Part shown: piece by piece, positions 18,487-27,010 of the stretch | Layout of the letters: each line of letters starts with the position of its first letter | How positions within the stretch are numbered: the first letter of the stretch is position 1 | Assembly: GCA_039817385.1 (NCBI GenBank) | Contig: JBCBVY010000006.1 | Location: forward strand, 281,392-345,391 | Direction of reading: 5' to 3' | Length of the DNA: 64,000 nt | Source of the DNA: JBCBCP01 sp039817385 | Lineage (GTDB): Bacteria; Pseudomonadota; Alphaproteobacteria; Rhodobacterales; Rhodobacteraceae | Translations under genes and position numbers: made by a program | The notes under the pieces: model-generated | Databases searched by the model: none | The model's input: the letters and a program-made list of their open reading frames with translations, nothing else | Told to the model about the DNA's origin: nothing

Positions 18487-19212
18487 CTAGCGCCATTCGG
18501 AGTGCGAGCGCGGCTCCGCCGATGCCTCAAGCTCGCAACGGATTTGCGCCAAATGCGCGCGCAGCAGCGGCACACGGTGGGGCCGGAAACTTTGATCCGT
18601 CACATCCAGCGCATCCATGCGGTCCAGGCGGAAACTGCGGAAATCCTTGCGCAGCAGGCACCAAGCCAGCAGCATATTTGTCTGCTCCAGGAACACGATG
18701 CCAAGCGGTTTGACAGACCGCCGCGTCTGCACGCCGTGCCTATCCGTGTAGTCGAACGCGACGACACATTCGTCCCAGGCCGCCTGACGCAAGCGGGCAA
18801 CATCAATCCGCGGCGGCTCCGGGCGGATGAAGCGCTGCGCATCGAGAACCGCATGTTGCAGCCGGTGCCGTTGCCGCGGTGGCACTCGCGCCTGGATCTT
18901 GGCCAGCGCGCTTTGGGCCGCACTGGCAAGCGACGGGTCCGCGATAACCGCGACGTCCCGCAAGCCCAGCACCAGGGCTTCAAGCTCGTCATCCTCGAAA
19001 CCAAGCGGGGGCAGCGCGGCGTCTTCGATCAGGGTAAAGCCAAAGCCCGCCTCTCCGTCGATCACCGCGCCGATCCCCCGCAGGGCGTCAATGTCGCGAT
19101 AGATCGTACGCAGGGACACCTGCATTTCCGCCGACAGCTGTGCGGCGGTCACGGGTGCAGGCAGGCGGCGCAGGGTCTGCATCATTTGAAAAAGGCGGTG
19201 GGTGCGAGACAT
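18487..19212 (-). CDS. YafY-type HTH/WYL transcriptional regulator
   Basis: 241 residues. The N-terminal 60 form an HTH_11 DNA-binding domain (VTAAQLSAEMQVSLRTIYRDIDAL), the usual start of the YafY/DeoR-like group. The C-terminal half is a WYL-type ligand-sensing region with VVAFDYTDRHGVQTRRSVKPLGIVF-like strands, shortened here; the core tripeptide is diverged (LAW). Start ATG at 19212. It stands alone between a transglycosylase and rnr. Targets are unknown; WYL proteins sense nucleic-acid or nucleotide ligands in studied cases. Confidence 0.82.
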   Translation of the reverse strand: MSRTHRLFQMMQTLRRLPAPVTAAQLSAEMQVSLRTIYRDIDALRGIGAVIDGEAGFGFTLIEDAALPPLGFEDDELEALVLGLRDVAVIADPSLASAAQSALAKIQARVPPRQRHRLQHAVLDAQRFIRPEPPRIDVARLRQAAWDECVVAFDYTDRHGVQTRRSVKPLGIVFLEQTNMLLAWCLLRKDFRSFRLDRMDALDVTDQSFRPHRVPLLRAHLAQIRCELEASAEPRSHSEWR

Positions 19213-19257
19213 GCGCCGAGCATAGCATGACACCTGCCAATTTTTGACAGGAAACCG

Positions 19258-21507
19258 TCAGCGGCGCTTTCGGCTGACCTTTCGCCTGGTCTTGTCGGCT
19301 TTGTGTTTGCCGGCCCGTTCCTTGCGCCGCGGCGCCCGTCCCGGCGTCGCGCGCCCACTGCGCGGCAGGTGTGCGCCTTCGATGGATACAAGTTCCAGCG
19401 CGATGCCCCCGGTGACAGGCGCCGCTTCGGTCAGTTTGGCAGTGACACGCTGACCAACAGACAAGATCAGTCCTGTATCAGACCCCATCAGTGTTCCGGC
19501 GTCTCTGTCGAAATGGAAATACTCGTTCCCGATGGACCGGATCGGGACAAGCCCGTCCGCCCCGCTGTCATCGAGTTTCACGAAAAGGCCAAATTTCGCG
19601 ACCCCGCTGATGCGCCCGCGAAAGGCGTCGCCAACCCGTTCGCTCAGGTAAGCGGCCAGATAGCGGTCGGTCGTGTCCCGCTCCGCCACCATAGAGCGGC
19701 GCTCGGTGTCCGAGATATGCTGCGCCGTGCGCTCAAGCTGGTCGATCTCTTCCGGGCTCAGCCCGTCCTTGCCCCATCCATGCGCGGTGATCAGGGCGCG
19801 GTGCACGATCAGGTCCGAATAGCGGCGGATGGGCGAGGTGAAATGGGCATAGTTCTGTAGCGCAAGGCCAAAATGGCCAAAATTCTGCGGGCTGTAATAG
19901 GCTTGCGTCATGCTGCGCAGGGTCGACAGGTTGATCAGCTCTGAATCATCGCCTCCCTCTGCTTGCCGCAGGAGGCGGTTCAGATGCGCCGTCGTCAGTA
20001 CCTGGCCTTTAGCCAGAGTATACCCTGCCGCGTTTGCCGTTTCGCGGAGCGCGTCCAGCTTTTCCGGTGCGGGCTCTTCGTGCACCCGGAACAGCAGCGG
20101 GGAACGACGCTTGATCAGCTCTTCGGCAGCGGCGACATTGGCCAGAACCATGAACTCTTCGATCAGCTTGTGCGCGTCGAGCCGGTCCTTGAAGGCGACG
20201 CTTTCCACCTCGCCTTTGTCCGACAGCACGATCTGCCGCTCCGGCAGATCAAGGTCCAGCGGTTGGCGCTGGTCCCGGCCCCGCTTCAGCGCCGCATAGG
20301 CGCCGTAAAGCGGCTCCAGAACAGGCTCTAACAGGGGGGCAGTGCGGTCGTTGGGAGTGCCATCAATTGCCGCCTGCACCTCTTCGTAGTTCAACGAGGC
20401 GGGCGAGCGCATCAACCCGCGGACAAAGCGGTGAGACAGCTTTTCGCCATCCTCCGAAATCTTCATCTCTACCGCAAGGCAGGCGCGCGGAACACCTTCG
20501 TGCAGGCTGCACAGATCGCCAGACAGGCGGTCGGGCAGCATGGGCACAACCCGGTCGGGGAAATAGGTGGAGTTGCCGCGCTTGCGCGCCTCCCGATCCA
20601 GCGCGGAGCCCGGCTTCACATAGGCGGCCACATCCGCAATCGCGACCCAGACGAGGTAGCCGCCCGGGTTGTCCGGATCCGCTTGCGCGTAACACGCATC
20701 GTCATGGTCCCGGGCATCGGACGGGTCGATGGTGATCAGCGGCATATCCCGCAGGTCTGTTCGGCCCTTCAGACCAATCGGCTTCTGCGCGTCGGCCTCG
20801 GCGATCACGTCATCGGGGAAGTCATCCGGGATGCCGTGCTGATGAATGGCGATGAGCGATACCGCTTTGGGCGCTGATGGATCGCCAAGCCGGTCGGTGA
20901 TGCGCGCCCGCGGCATGCCCATCCGCGCCTTTGGCCCGCTTTGCTCTGCCTCGACCAGCTCGCCATCTTTGGCACCGTGAGTTGCGCCGGCAGGCACAAG
21001 CCACTCGGTGTCGTTCTTCTTGTCGATGGGCACAATACGCCCGCCCTCGGCCCCTTTGCGGAACACACCCAGGATGCGGCGCGGGTTAGAGCCGATGCGG
21101 CGGATCAGGCGGCCTTCGTAGTGGTGATCCTCACCCTGCACGAGGGTCAGCCGTGCAAGGATGCGGTCCCCTTCGCCCAGCGCCGGGTCAGACGCACGCA
21201 AGACCAGCAGGATGCGCGGCTCCACCCCGTCGCCGTGCCATTCCATCGGGCGGGCAAACAGATCGCCGCCGCTATCCGCCGCGGCCACCTGCAGGACAGA
21301 AACCGGTGGCAATCGATCAGGGTCCTGATAGCTGCGCTTGCGCTTCTCAACGTGCCCTTCCTCTTCCAGCTCGCGCAAGAGCCGCTTGAGGTCGATGCGC
21401 GCGGCGCCCTTGATCCCGAAGGCTTTGGCGATGTCACGCTTCGCTGTGAGTGTGGGGTTCGCGGAAATCCAATCGAGGATTTGCGCTTTGGTTGGCAACT
21501 GGTTCAT
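19258..21507 (-). CDS. rnr: Ribonuclease R
   Basis: A 749-residue 3'-5' exoribonuclease that degrades structured RNA. An N-terminal winged-helix segment (ILDWISANPTLTAKRDIAKAFG) precedes two cold-shock-like domains. The RNB catalytic core has ITIDPSDARDHDDACYA, with the four-aspartate Mg site, and RYSDLIVHRAL near its end. An S1 domain (GRISGVAKFGLFVKLDDSGADG) and a strongly basic tail (RKERAGKHKADKTRRK) follow. Length and order are normal for the family. Start ATG at 21507. Confidence 0.94.
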   Translation of the reverse strand: MNQLPTKAQILDWISANPTLTAKRDIAKAFGIKGAARIDLKRLLRELEEEGHVEKRKRSYQDPDRLPPVSVLQVAAADSGGDLFARPMEWHGDGVEPRILLVLRASDPALGEGDRILARLTLVQGEDHHYEGRLIRRIGSNPRRILGVFRKGAEGGRIVPIDKKNDTEWLVPAGATHGAKDGELVEAEQSGPKARMGMPRARITDRLGDPSAPKAVSLIAIHQHGIPDDFPDDVIAEADAQKPIGLKGRTDLRDMPLITIDPSDARDHDDACYAQADPDNPGGYLVWVAIADVAAYVKPGSALDREARKRGNSTYFPDRVVPMLPDRLSGDLCSLHEGVPRACLAVEMKISEDGEKLSHRFVRGLMRSPASLNYEEVQAAIDGTPNDRTAPLLEPVLEPLYGAYAALKRGRDQRQPLDLDLPERQIVLSDKGEVESVAFKDRLDAHKLIEEFMVLANVAAAEELIKRRSPLLFRVHEEPAPEKLDALRETANAAGYTLAKGQVLTTAHLNRLLRQAEGGDDSELINLSTLRSMTQAYYSPQNFGHFGLALQNYAHFTSPIRRYSDLIVHRALITAHGWGKDGLSPEEIDQLERTAQHISDTERRSMVAERDTTDRYLAAYLSERVGDAFRGRISGVAKFGLFVKLDDSGADGLVPIRSIGNEYFHFDRDAGTLMGSDTGLILSVGQRVTAKLTEAAPVTGGIALELVSIEGAHLPRSGRATPGRAPRRKERAGKHKADKTRRKVSRKRR

Positions 21508-21539
21508 GGGGTGGGAATAGCACGCGGCGCGGCAGAGCG

Positions 21540-22106
21540 TTACTGCAAATCAGCCGCCGTATCGACATCGCGCAAGGTGGCGGCAAAGCCAACGGAACGC
21601 CCCCTGAGGGAGGCAACGGAATCCACCAAGGCATGTTCGGTCGACCAACGCACGCCGTCGAACAGACCTGCGGGCAATGGTGCCGCGTGTTTCAGGCCCA
21701 CGAGCCAATAGCCGCCGTCAGGTGCAGGGCCAAAGACAGCATCATGTGATCCGAGCAGGTGGAACGCCCGAGCGATCGCGGCGCGGTTGATGCCGGGAAT
21801 GTCCGCGCCAATCACACAGACCGGGGCGCGATGACCGGACATCGCGCGCGCCATGCGGGTGCCAAGGTCCCCCCTGCCTTGAGGAAGGCGCGGCAAATTG
21901 CAGGGAAAGGCGCGAGAGGTCACCGCCGGGTCTGGCGCGACAGACAGCACCGTTTCCCAGCGGGAGTCATTTAAGCGCCTCAACAGGCTTCGGACTTGGT
22001 GGCGAAACCACCACGTCGCCTCGATCCGCCCGATATCGGCGGCAAGGCGGGTCTTTACACGGCCCGGGCGCGGTTCCTTGACCATCACAATCAGGCGGGG
22101 CTTCAA
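21540..22106 (-). CDS. DUF2064 / TIGR04282-type nucleotidyl- or glycosyltransferase
   Basis: 188 residues, GT-A-like. The N-terminus MVKEPRPGRVKTRLAADIG is the substrate-binding loop shared with CofC-type guanylyltransferases. CVIGADIPGI and FGPAPDGGYWLVGL are the metal and sugar-nucleotide motifs of the DUF2064 family. The start is TTG at 22106, overlapping the stop of the acetyltransferase gene by four bases; an ATG at 22085 is less likely because it removes the first strand. Some relatives sit in arsenosugar clusters, but no such genes are nearby, so the substrate is unknown. Confidence 0.75.
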   Translation of the reverse strand: MKPRLIVMVKEPRPGRVKTRLAADIGRIEATWWFRHQVRSLLRRLNDSRWETVLSVAPDPAVTSRAFPCNLPRLPQGRGDLGTRMARAMSGHRAPVCVIGADIPGINRAAIARAFHLLGSHDAVFGPAPDGGYWLVGLKHAAPLPAGLFDGVRWSTEHALVDSVASLRGRSVGFAATLRDVDTAADLQ

Positions 22107-22519
22107 AGGGGGCGCTCCATGTCCTGATGGGGGATGCCCGCGTCGTCATAGACCGCGCCAAAGGCGGTAAAGCCCAGTTTCTCGTAAAAGCCGAGGGCAT
22201 GGGTCTGCGCACCCAGAACGGCCCGCGATGCACCGTAAGCCTTGGCCACCTCAATGCAATGCCGGATGATGTCAGCGCCCAAACCCGTACCGCGATGAGA
22301 TGGCAGCACACAGACACGACCAATCTTCGCAACATTGCTTTTCAACAAGATGCGCGCGCACCCAACGGGTTCCTCATCAGCTGCGAGCACATGCAGCGCG
22401 GTGGCGTCGAGGCCGTCCAACTCTTCATGCTCCGGCACATTCTGCTCTTCGATGAAAACAATCCGGCGCAGCCTGAGGCAGGCGTTGATGTCGTCCGTCT
22501 GGGCGATGGTCACCGGCAT
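22103..22519 (-). CDS. GNAT family N-acetyltransferase
   Basis: 138 residues. The acetyl-CoA binding motif A is IGRVCVLPSHRGTGLGADIIRH, followed by GAQTHALGFYEKLGFTAFG (motif B); the opening RLRRIVFIEEQNVPEHEELDG resembles ElaA/YjcF-type GNATs. It starts four bases after the dapE stop and ends overlapping the DUF2064 gene, so dapE-GNAT-DUF2064 form an operon. The acceptor is not predictable. Confidence 0.85.
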   Translation of the reverse strand: MPVTIAQTDDINACLRLRRIVFIEEQNVPEHEELDGLDATALHVLAADEEPVGCARILLKSNVAKIGRVCVLPSHRGTGLGADIIRHCIEVAKAYGASRAVLGAQTHALGFYEKLGFTAFGAVYDDAGIPHQDMERPL

Positions 22520-22523
22520 GTCG

Positions 22524-23666
22524 TCAGGCGAAGTAGTCCGCAAGGATGCGGCGGTAGATCGTGGTGAGTTGCTGAATGTGTTCGACCCGGACATGCTCAT
22601 CCACCTGGTGCATGGACTGGCCAACCAGACCAAATTCGACAACCGGGCAGTGATCCTTGATGAACCGCGCATCCGAGGTGCCGCCCGAAGTGGACAGCAC
22701 GGGCGCAACCCCTGTTTCCGCCTCAACCGCGCGGGCGACAAGGTCCGACAGATCGCCGGGCGGGGTCAGGAACGCCTCTCCCGACACTTTGACCGTCAGG
22801 TCGATCTTTACGCCATAAGCCTCGCGCGTCGCCGCCGCATGCTCTTCGAGCCACGTGGTCAGGCTCGCGCCGCTGTGCAGATCGTTGAACCGGATGTTGA
22901 CCGCCGCGGAACAGCTGGCCGGGATCACGTTGGTTGCCTTGTTGCCGGTGTCCACGGTAACGACGGCCAGGGTGGACGGATCAAAATGGTCGGTGCCCGC
23001 GTCCAGCGTGTGGGAAGCAAACATGTCCATCAAGCGAAGCATCGCGGGCAACGGGTTGTTGGCGCGGTGGGGATAGGCGCTGTGCCCCTGTTTGCCCGTC
23101 ACCTCGATCCACGCGGTCATAGACCCGCGGCGCCCGATCTTCATCATCTCGCCCATCTTGTTTGGGCACGTCGGCTCTCCGACCAGGCAGACGGTCATCG
23201 CCTCACCTGTGTTATCCATGTGCTCGAGCAGGGCGGTTGTACCGTCCAGCGCATCCCCCTCCTCATCGCCAGTGATCGCGATCAGGATCGCCCCATCGGG
23301 CGGGGCGGTTTTCACCAGATCAATAGCCGCCGCGACAAAGGCGGCCACGCCGGATTTCATATCTGTGGTGCCGCGCCCGAACATCGTGCCATCCACCACA
23401 TCCGCGCCAAAAGGTGGGTGGGTCCAATCCGTCTCCGCCCCGATCGGCACAACATCCGTATGGCCGTTAAAGCCAAAGGTCTTTGGATGCGCTGTGTCAC
23501 CCCAGCGCGCGAGCAGGTTACGAATGCCCCCGCGGTCGGCCCATGACAGCTCGAAACCAGCTGCCGCCAGCGGCGCCGCGATCACATCAAGCGCCCCTTC
23601 GTCCGCAGGCGTCACAGAGGCGCAACGCACCAGATCAGCAGTCAGGGTCACGGGGTCCGGGGTCAT
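22524..23666 (-). CDS. dapE: Succinyl-diaminopimelate desuccinylase
   Basis: A 380-residue M20 di-zinc enzyme releasing succinate and LL-diaminopimelate in lysine and peptidoglycan precursor synthesis. Ligand regions: FNGHTDVVPIG, MFGRGTTDMKSG, TGDEEGDAL, VGEPTCPNKMG (with the DapE-type substrate loop IGRRGSMTAW) and HQVDEHV near the end. Start ATG at 23666, although the frame is open to 23996. dapD, the preceding pathway step, is encoded at 27965-28792, separated by Hint and receptor-like genes rather than in one operon. Confidence 0.92.
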   Translation of the reverse strand: MTPDPVTLTADLVRCASVTPADEGALDVIAAPLAAAGFELSWADRGGIRNLLARWGDTAHPKTFGFNGHTDVVPIGAETDWTHPPFGADVVDGTMFGRGTTDMKSGVAAFVAAAIDLVKTAPPDGAILIAITGDEEGDALDGTTALLEHMDNTGEAMTVCLVGEPTCPNKMGEMMKIGRRGSMTAWIEVTGKQGHSAYPHRANNPLPAMLRLMDMFASHTLDAGTDHFDPSTLAVVTVDTGNKATNVIPASCSAAVNIRFNDLHSGASLTTWLEEHAAATREAYGVKIDLTVKVSGEAFLTPPGDLSDLVARAVEAETGVAPVLSTSGGTSDARFIKDHCPVVEFGLVGQSMHQVDEHVRVEHIQQLTTIYRRILADYFA

Positions 23667-23722
23667 CAGATTTGCTCCTGTGGCGAAAAGGACGCGAGGC
23701 GCGGCGCGCTCAACATAAAGCG

Positions 23723-23737
23723 TTAACAGAGCGTTAC
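23723..23737. promoter_or_regulatory. CtrA-like box TTAA-N7-TTAC
   Basis: TTAACAGAGCGTTAC matches seven of eight positions of the alphaproteobacterial CtrA consensus TTAA-N7-TTAA. It lies in the 224-bp gap between dapE and the first Hint gene, about 155 bp before the latter. No clear -35/-10 pair was found beside it; a GACCTG-AGG-CAGGTC hairpin lies a little downstream. Chance occurrence is possible. Confidence 0.35.
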
Positions 23738-23890
23738 GTGCCGTGCTAGGCTCGCAACAATAATATGACCTGAGGCAGGTCCGACGCAGCATCGCCGCCA
23801 ACGTGCGGCACTTATGACAAAAGCTCCCGATCCGGCGCAAACCGGGCGGCTGCGCGCGTGTCTGCCTTACGAAAATAGGTTGAGGCAGAC

Positions 23891-25480
23891 ATGGTAGCAG
23901 CATCGGAACTTCCGGTTCAGACAGTGCGCGAAGGCGTTGACGCGGAGGATATGGCCAACGCCATTTTTGGCGATGGCGTACAGATCGTCGGGGCAACCTA
24001 CACAGGCGACATCGACAGCGCCGGGATATATTGGACCGGCGACGCGGTCGCGGACAGCGCGACGCCGAGCGATACCGGGGTCATCCTGTCGACGGGCAAC
24101 GCGGAGGATTACACCAATTCTTCGGGCTCAAACGCGAACCAGTCCGGCAGCACCTCCACCAACACCAGCGGTCAGAACAATAACAGCCAATTCAACGCGG
24201 CGGCAGGTTCGCAGACCTATGACGCGGCCTACCTTGATGTCGATTTTATCGCCACGGGCGACACGATGACGATGCAGTTCGTCTTTTCGTCCGAAGAATA
24301 CCCGGAATTCCAAAACTCAATCTACCAGGACTTTGTGGGTGTTTGGATCAACGGTCAGCAGGTTGATATCTCGGTCGGGAATGGCGACAGCGACCCGGGC
24401 AACATCAACAACACGAACAACGAAAACCTTTACGTTGATAACACCGCGAGCATCGCAAATACCGAGATGGACGGGCTCACCGTCACACTGACGCTGACCT
24501 TCCCGGTGTTGAATGACGGGTCGGTCAACTCTATCCGCATCGGGATCGCGGACGTGTCCGACTCCAGCTACGATTCCAATCTGTTGATTGCAGGCGACTC
24601 GGTCCAGACCAGCCTGATCGCGCGGGATGACCTGACGCACCTGACGGACCCGAACGGGTCGAAGACGGTCAACGTCATCTCCAATGACACGGGGCCAAAC
24701 GGTGCTGTGCTCGAGGTCACGCATATCAACGGCGTGCGGGTTTATGCCAATGATGTGGTGAACCTGAATTCCGGCCAGACGGTCCGGCTGAACCCCGATG
24801 GCACGATCGAAGTGATCGGCGACGGCGATAGCGAAGACTTCAACTTCACCTACACCATGACGGACGGCGTCAATTCGGATGTCGGCATCGTCAACGTGTC
24901 CTCGATCCCCTGTTTTGTCGCTGGCACGCTCATCGACACGCCGGACGGCCCCCGCCCGGTTGAGGCGATCGCATCGGGTGATCTGGTCCTGACGCGCGAT
25001 GACGGACCGCAACCGGTGCGCTGGGCCGGTGCGCGCACGGTTGAAGCAGAAGGTGCCTTTGCCCCGGTGGCCATTGCCGCTGGTGCCCTGGGCGCGCATG
25101 CGGCGCTGATGTTGTCGCCCGAGCACCGTGTGCTGGTAGCAGGCAGCACTGCGGAGCTGCTTTTTGGTGAGCGTGAAGTGCTGGTCGCGGCCAAGCATCT
25201 GGTTGATGGGCGCGCCGTGACACAGCAGGCGGGCGGCGAGGTGACCTATGTCCACTTGATGTTTGACCGGCATCAGGTTGTCACGACCGAAGGGCTGGCC
25301 AGCGAAAGCTTCCTGCCCGGTCCGCAAACGCGCGACAGCTTCGAGGCGGACGTCCTGAACGAGATTTGCGCGATCTTCCCCGAGCTTGACCCAGACACCG
25401 GCGAAGGGTACGGCCCTGCGGCCAGGCGGCTTCTGCGCGGCTATGAAGCCGGGTTGCTGGCCAAGGCGCGCGCGGCCTGA
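23891..25480 (+). CDS. Choice-of-anchor L / Hint-domain secreted protein
   Basis: 529 residues without an N-terminal signal peptide, as in type I-secreted proteins. Residues 1-245 form a choice-of-anchor L domain (TGVILSTGNAEDY, MQFVFSSEEYPEF, FVGVWINGQQVDI); 250-335 a VCBS/cadherin-like beta domain (NVISNDTGPNG). From Cys341 runs a Hint_2 domain: CFVAGTLIDTPDGPRPVEAI, then LSPEHRVLVAG. Cys341 occupies the nucleophile position of inteins and hedgehog autoprocessing domains, so self-cleavage is chemically possible. The start ATG at 23891 has GAGG upstream. Such proteins are abundant and uncharacterised in roseobacters; function is unknown. Confidence 0.8.
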   Translation: MVAASELPVQTVREGVDAEDMANAIFGDGVQIVGATYTGDIDSAGIYWTGDAVADSATPSDTGVILSTGNAEDYTNSSGSNANQSGSTSTNTSGQNNNSQFNAAAGSQTYDAAYLDVDFIATGDTMTMQFVFSSEEYPEFQNSIYQDFVGVWINGQQVDISVGNGDSDPGNINNTNNENLYVDNTASIANTEMDGLTVTLTLTFPVLNDGSVNSIRIGIADVSDSSYDSNLLIAGDSVQTSLIARDDLTHLTDPNGSKTVNVISNDTGPNGAVLEVTHINGVRVYANDVVNLNSGQTVRLNPDGTIEVIGDGDSEDFNFTYTMTDGVNSDVGIVNVSSIPCFVAGTLIDTPDGPRPVEAIASGDLVLTRDDGPQPVRWAGARTVEAEGAFAPVAIAAGALGAHAALMLSPEHRVLVAGSTAELLFGEREVLVAAKHLVDGRAVTQQAGGEVTYVHLMFDRHQVVTTEGLASESFLPGPQTRDSFEADVLNEICAIFPELDPDTGEGYGPAARRLLRGYEAGLLAKARAA

Positions 25481-25483
25481 GCC

Positions 25484-26578
25484 GTGGCGTGGATCGGCCT
25501 TACTGACCGGAAGGAAGGCAGGTTTGCGCCGTTTGGGCTGGGCGCGGCGCGGTCGGTCACGCCGATCTTGGACGACGGCCCAGGCGCGCTTTTGACGCGC
25601 GGCACGCTTGTTGTCGAAGCACAGCTGTTGCCGGATGGCAGGCCGCAGGACCTCTTTGGCTTTGAAGCCAGCCACCCGTGGCCGCGCCGCCTTGTGATCC
25701 AGGTTCTTCCAAATGGGTCAATTTCACTGGTACACCAACAGGCCGACCGGGTGTGTCACGCGGTGCTGCGCTGGCCTGCAACCGAACGCGCCGAAACGAT
25801 CCGGATCAGCTATGCCTGGGACGCACCAAAGGGGATGGGCCAGTTGGCGCTGGAACAGCCCGAAACCGGCGGCGTGGAGACGGTAAATATCTCCGCGCCG
25901 ATGCCGCTGATGATTCAAGACGTGCACGCGATGATGCTGGGCCATTCCGGGCGCATCACAGCGCGGGACGTAGCGTTCGCCGCCGTTTCCACGCAGGTCG
26001 AACCGGTTGGCCCGCAACCGTCCCTGACCGCGGACGTGCCCGTGGCGACGCCCTACGGCTACCGCGCTGCGGGCACCTTGCAGCGCGGCGATACCGTGCT
26101 GACCGAACAGGCGGGCGTTGTGCCTGTCCTGCACCGTGTGGACCGGACCGTGCCCGCGCGCGGCGCGTTCCAGCCGCTGCGCCTTTTTGCGCCCTATTTC
26201 GGGCTGGTGCAGGACATCGTGGTCGCGCCGTCGCAACGGCTGGTGATCCGTGGCAGCGAGGTTGAGTACCTGTTTGGCCGAGAGGCCGTTCTGGTTCCCG
26301 CCCGGCACCTCCTGAACGGGCATGTCGGGCGAGTGGAGCCTTCGGGGTCCCTCGTGCGCTACACCCAGCTGGTCCTGCCGGGGCATGAAACGGTGATGAC
26401 AGCCGGCACATGGTCGGAAAGCCTTTACCTGGGCCGCATACGCCGCCACGCGCCGCGCGTGGCACAGTCCGTGCTGGCGGGCTGCGCGCGCAGCCTGCTT
26501 CCTGAACATGCCAAGCCTGCATTTCCCGTATTGCGCCGGTTCGAAGCCGTCACCTTGGCCGATCAGCGCGCCGCCTGA
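25484..26578 (+). CDS. Second Hint_2-domain protein, nucleophile-less
   Basis: 364 residues from a GTG start three bases after the preceding stop, so probably co-translated. The N-terminal 170 residues are beta-rich and LamG-like (TLVVEAQLLPDG, RLVIQVLPNGSISLVHQ). The C-terminal part is homologous to the Hint domain of its neighbour: VATPYGYRAAGTLQRGDTVLT, then VAPSQRLVIRGSEVEYLFG. At the position of the catalytic Cys there is no cysteine, so autoprocessing is unlikely. Its last 16 bases overlap the convergent gene. Role unknown; it may bind or act with the first protein. Confidence 0.72.
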   Translation: MAWIGLTDRKEGRFAPFGLGAARSVTPILDDGPGALLTRGTLVVEAQLLPDGRPQDLFGFEASHPWPRRLVIQVLPNGSISLVHQQADRVCHAVLRWPATERAETIRISYAWDAPKGMGQLALEQPETGGVETVNISAPMPLMIQDVHAMMLGHSGRITARDVAFAAVSTQVEPVGPQPSLTADVPVATPYGYRAAGTLQRGDTVLTEQAGVVPVLHRVDRTVPARGAFQPLRLFAPYFGLVQDIVVAPSQRLVIRGSEVEYLFGREAVLVPARHLLNGHVGRVEPSGSLVRYTQLVLPGHETVMTAGTWSESLYLGRIRRHAPRVAQSVLAGCARSLLPEHAKPAFPVLRRFEAVTLADQRAA

Positions 26579-26910
26579 TCGTCCTCGTCCCCAAAGAATG
26601 GCGTAACCTGTGCGACCACCACGGCGTTATCACGCAGGGCTTGCTCCATCAGGGCGCGCTCTTCTGCGGGGATCTCGTGACCTTCGGCTTCCCGCTCGGC
26701 AATCGTGCCGTAGCCCGTGACATCGAGCGGTGCCGTGTCCGCCTGTTTCAGCAAGGCGACGGTTTCGCGCACCGCTTCGGCCTCGTCCACGCCAGAGGCA
26801 TAGCACATCAGCGCGGCCCCGGTTGCGGCCTCGGGCAGGCCATCGCCGGACTTGCGCCCGATTTGGACAAGCAGGGTATAAACGTGCTGGGTGCGTTTGG
26901 GCTTTTGCAT
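26563..26910 (-). CDS. Conserved hypothetical protein, 115 aa
   Basis: Not recognised. A soluble, acidic alpha/beta protein with no signal or membrane segment: RTQHVYTLLVQIGRKSGDGL at the start, an Ala-rich helix GVDEAEAVRETVALLKQAD, and a Glu-rich tail. The N-terminal wording suggests a small ferredoxin-like fold, but I cannot support that further. Start ATG at 26910. It is convergent with the second Hint gene and divergent from the receptor-like gene. Confidence 0.65.
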   Translation of the reverse strand: MQKPKRTQHVYTLLVQIGRKSGDGLPEAATGAALMCYASGVDEAEAVRETVALLKQADTAPLDVTGYGTIAEREAEGHEIPAEERALMEQALRDNAVVVAQVTPFFGDEDDQAAR

Positions 26911-27010
26911 GGTGAGGCGCGTTTACACCGCACGGAGGCAAAACAGCAAGCAGGGCTTGGCGTGCCGGGTGCTGCCGGACTATGCCCGCCCAGACCTTTG
27001 GGGGTAAAGC

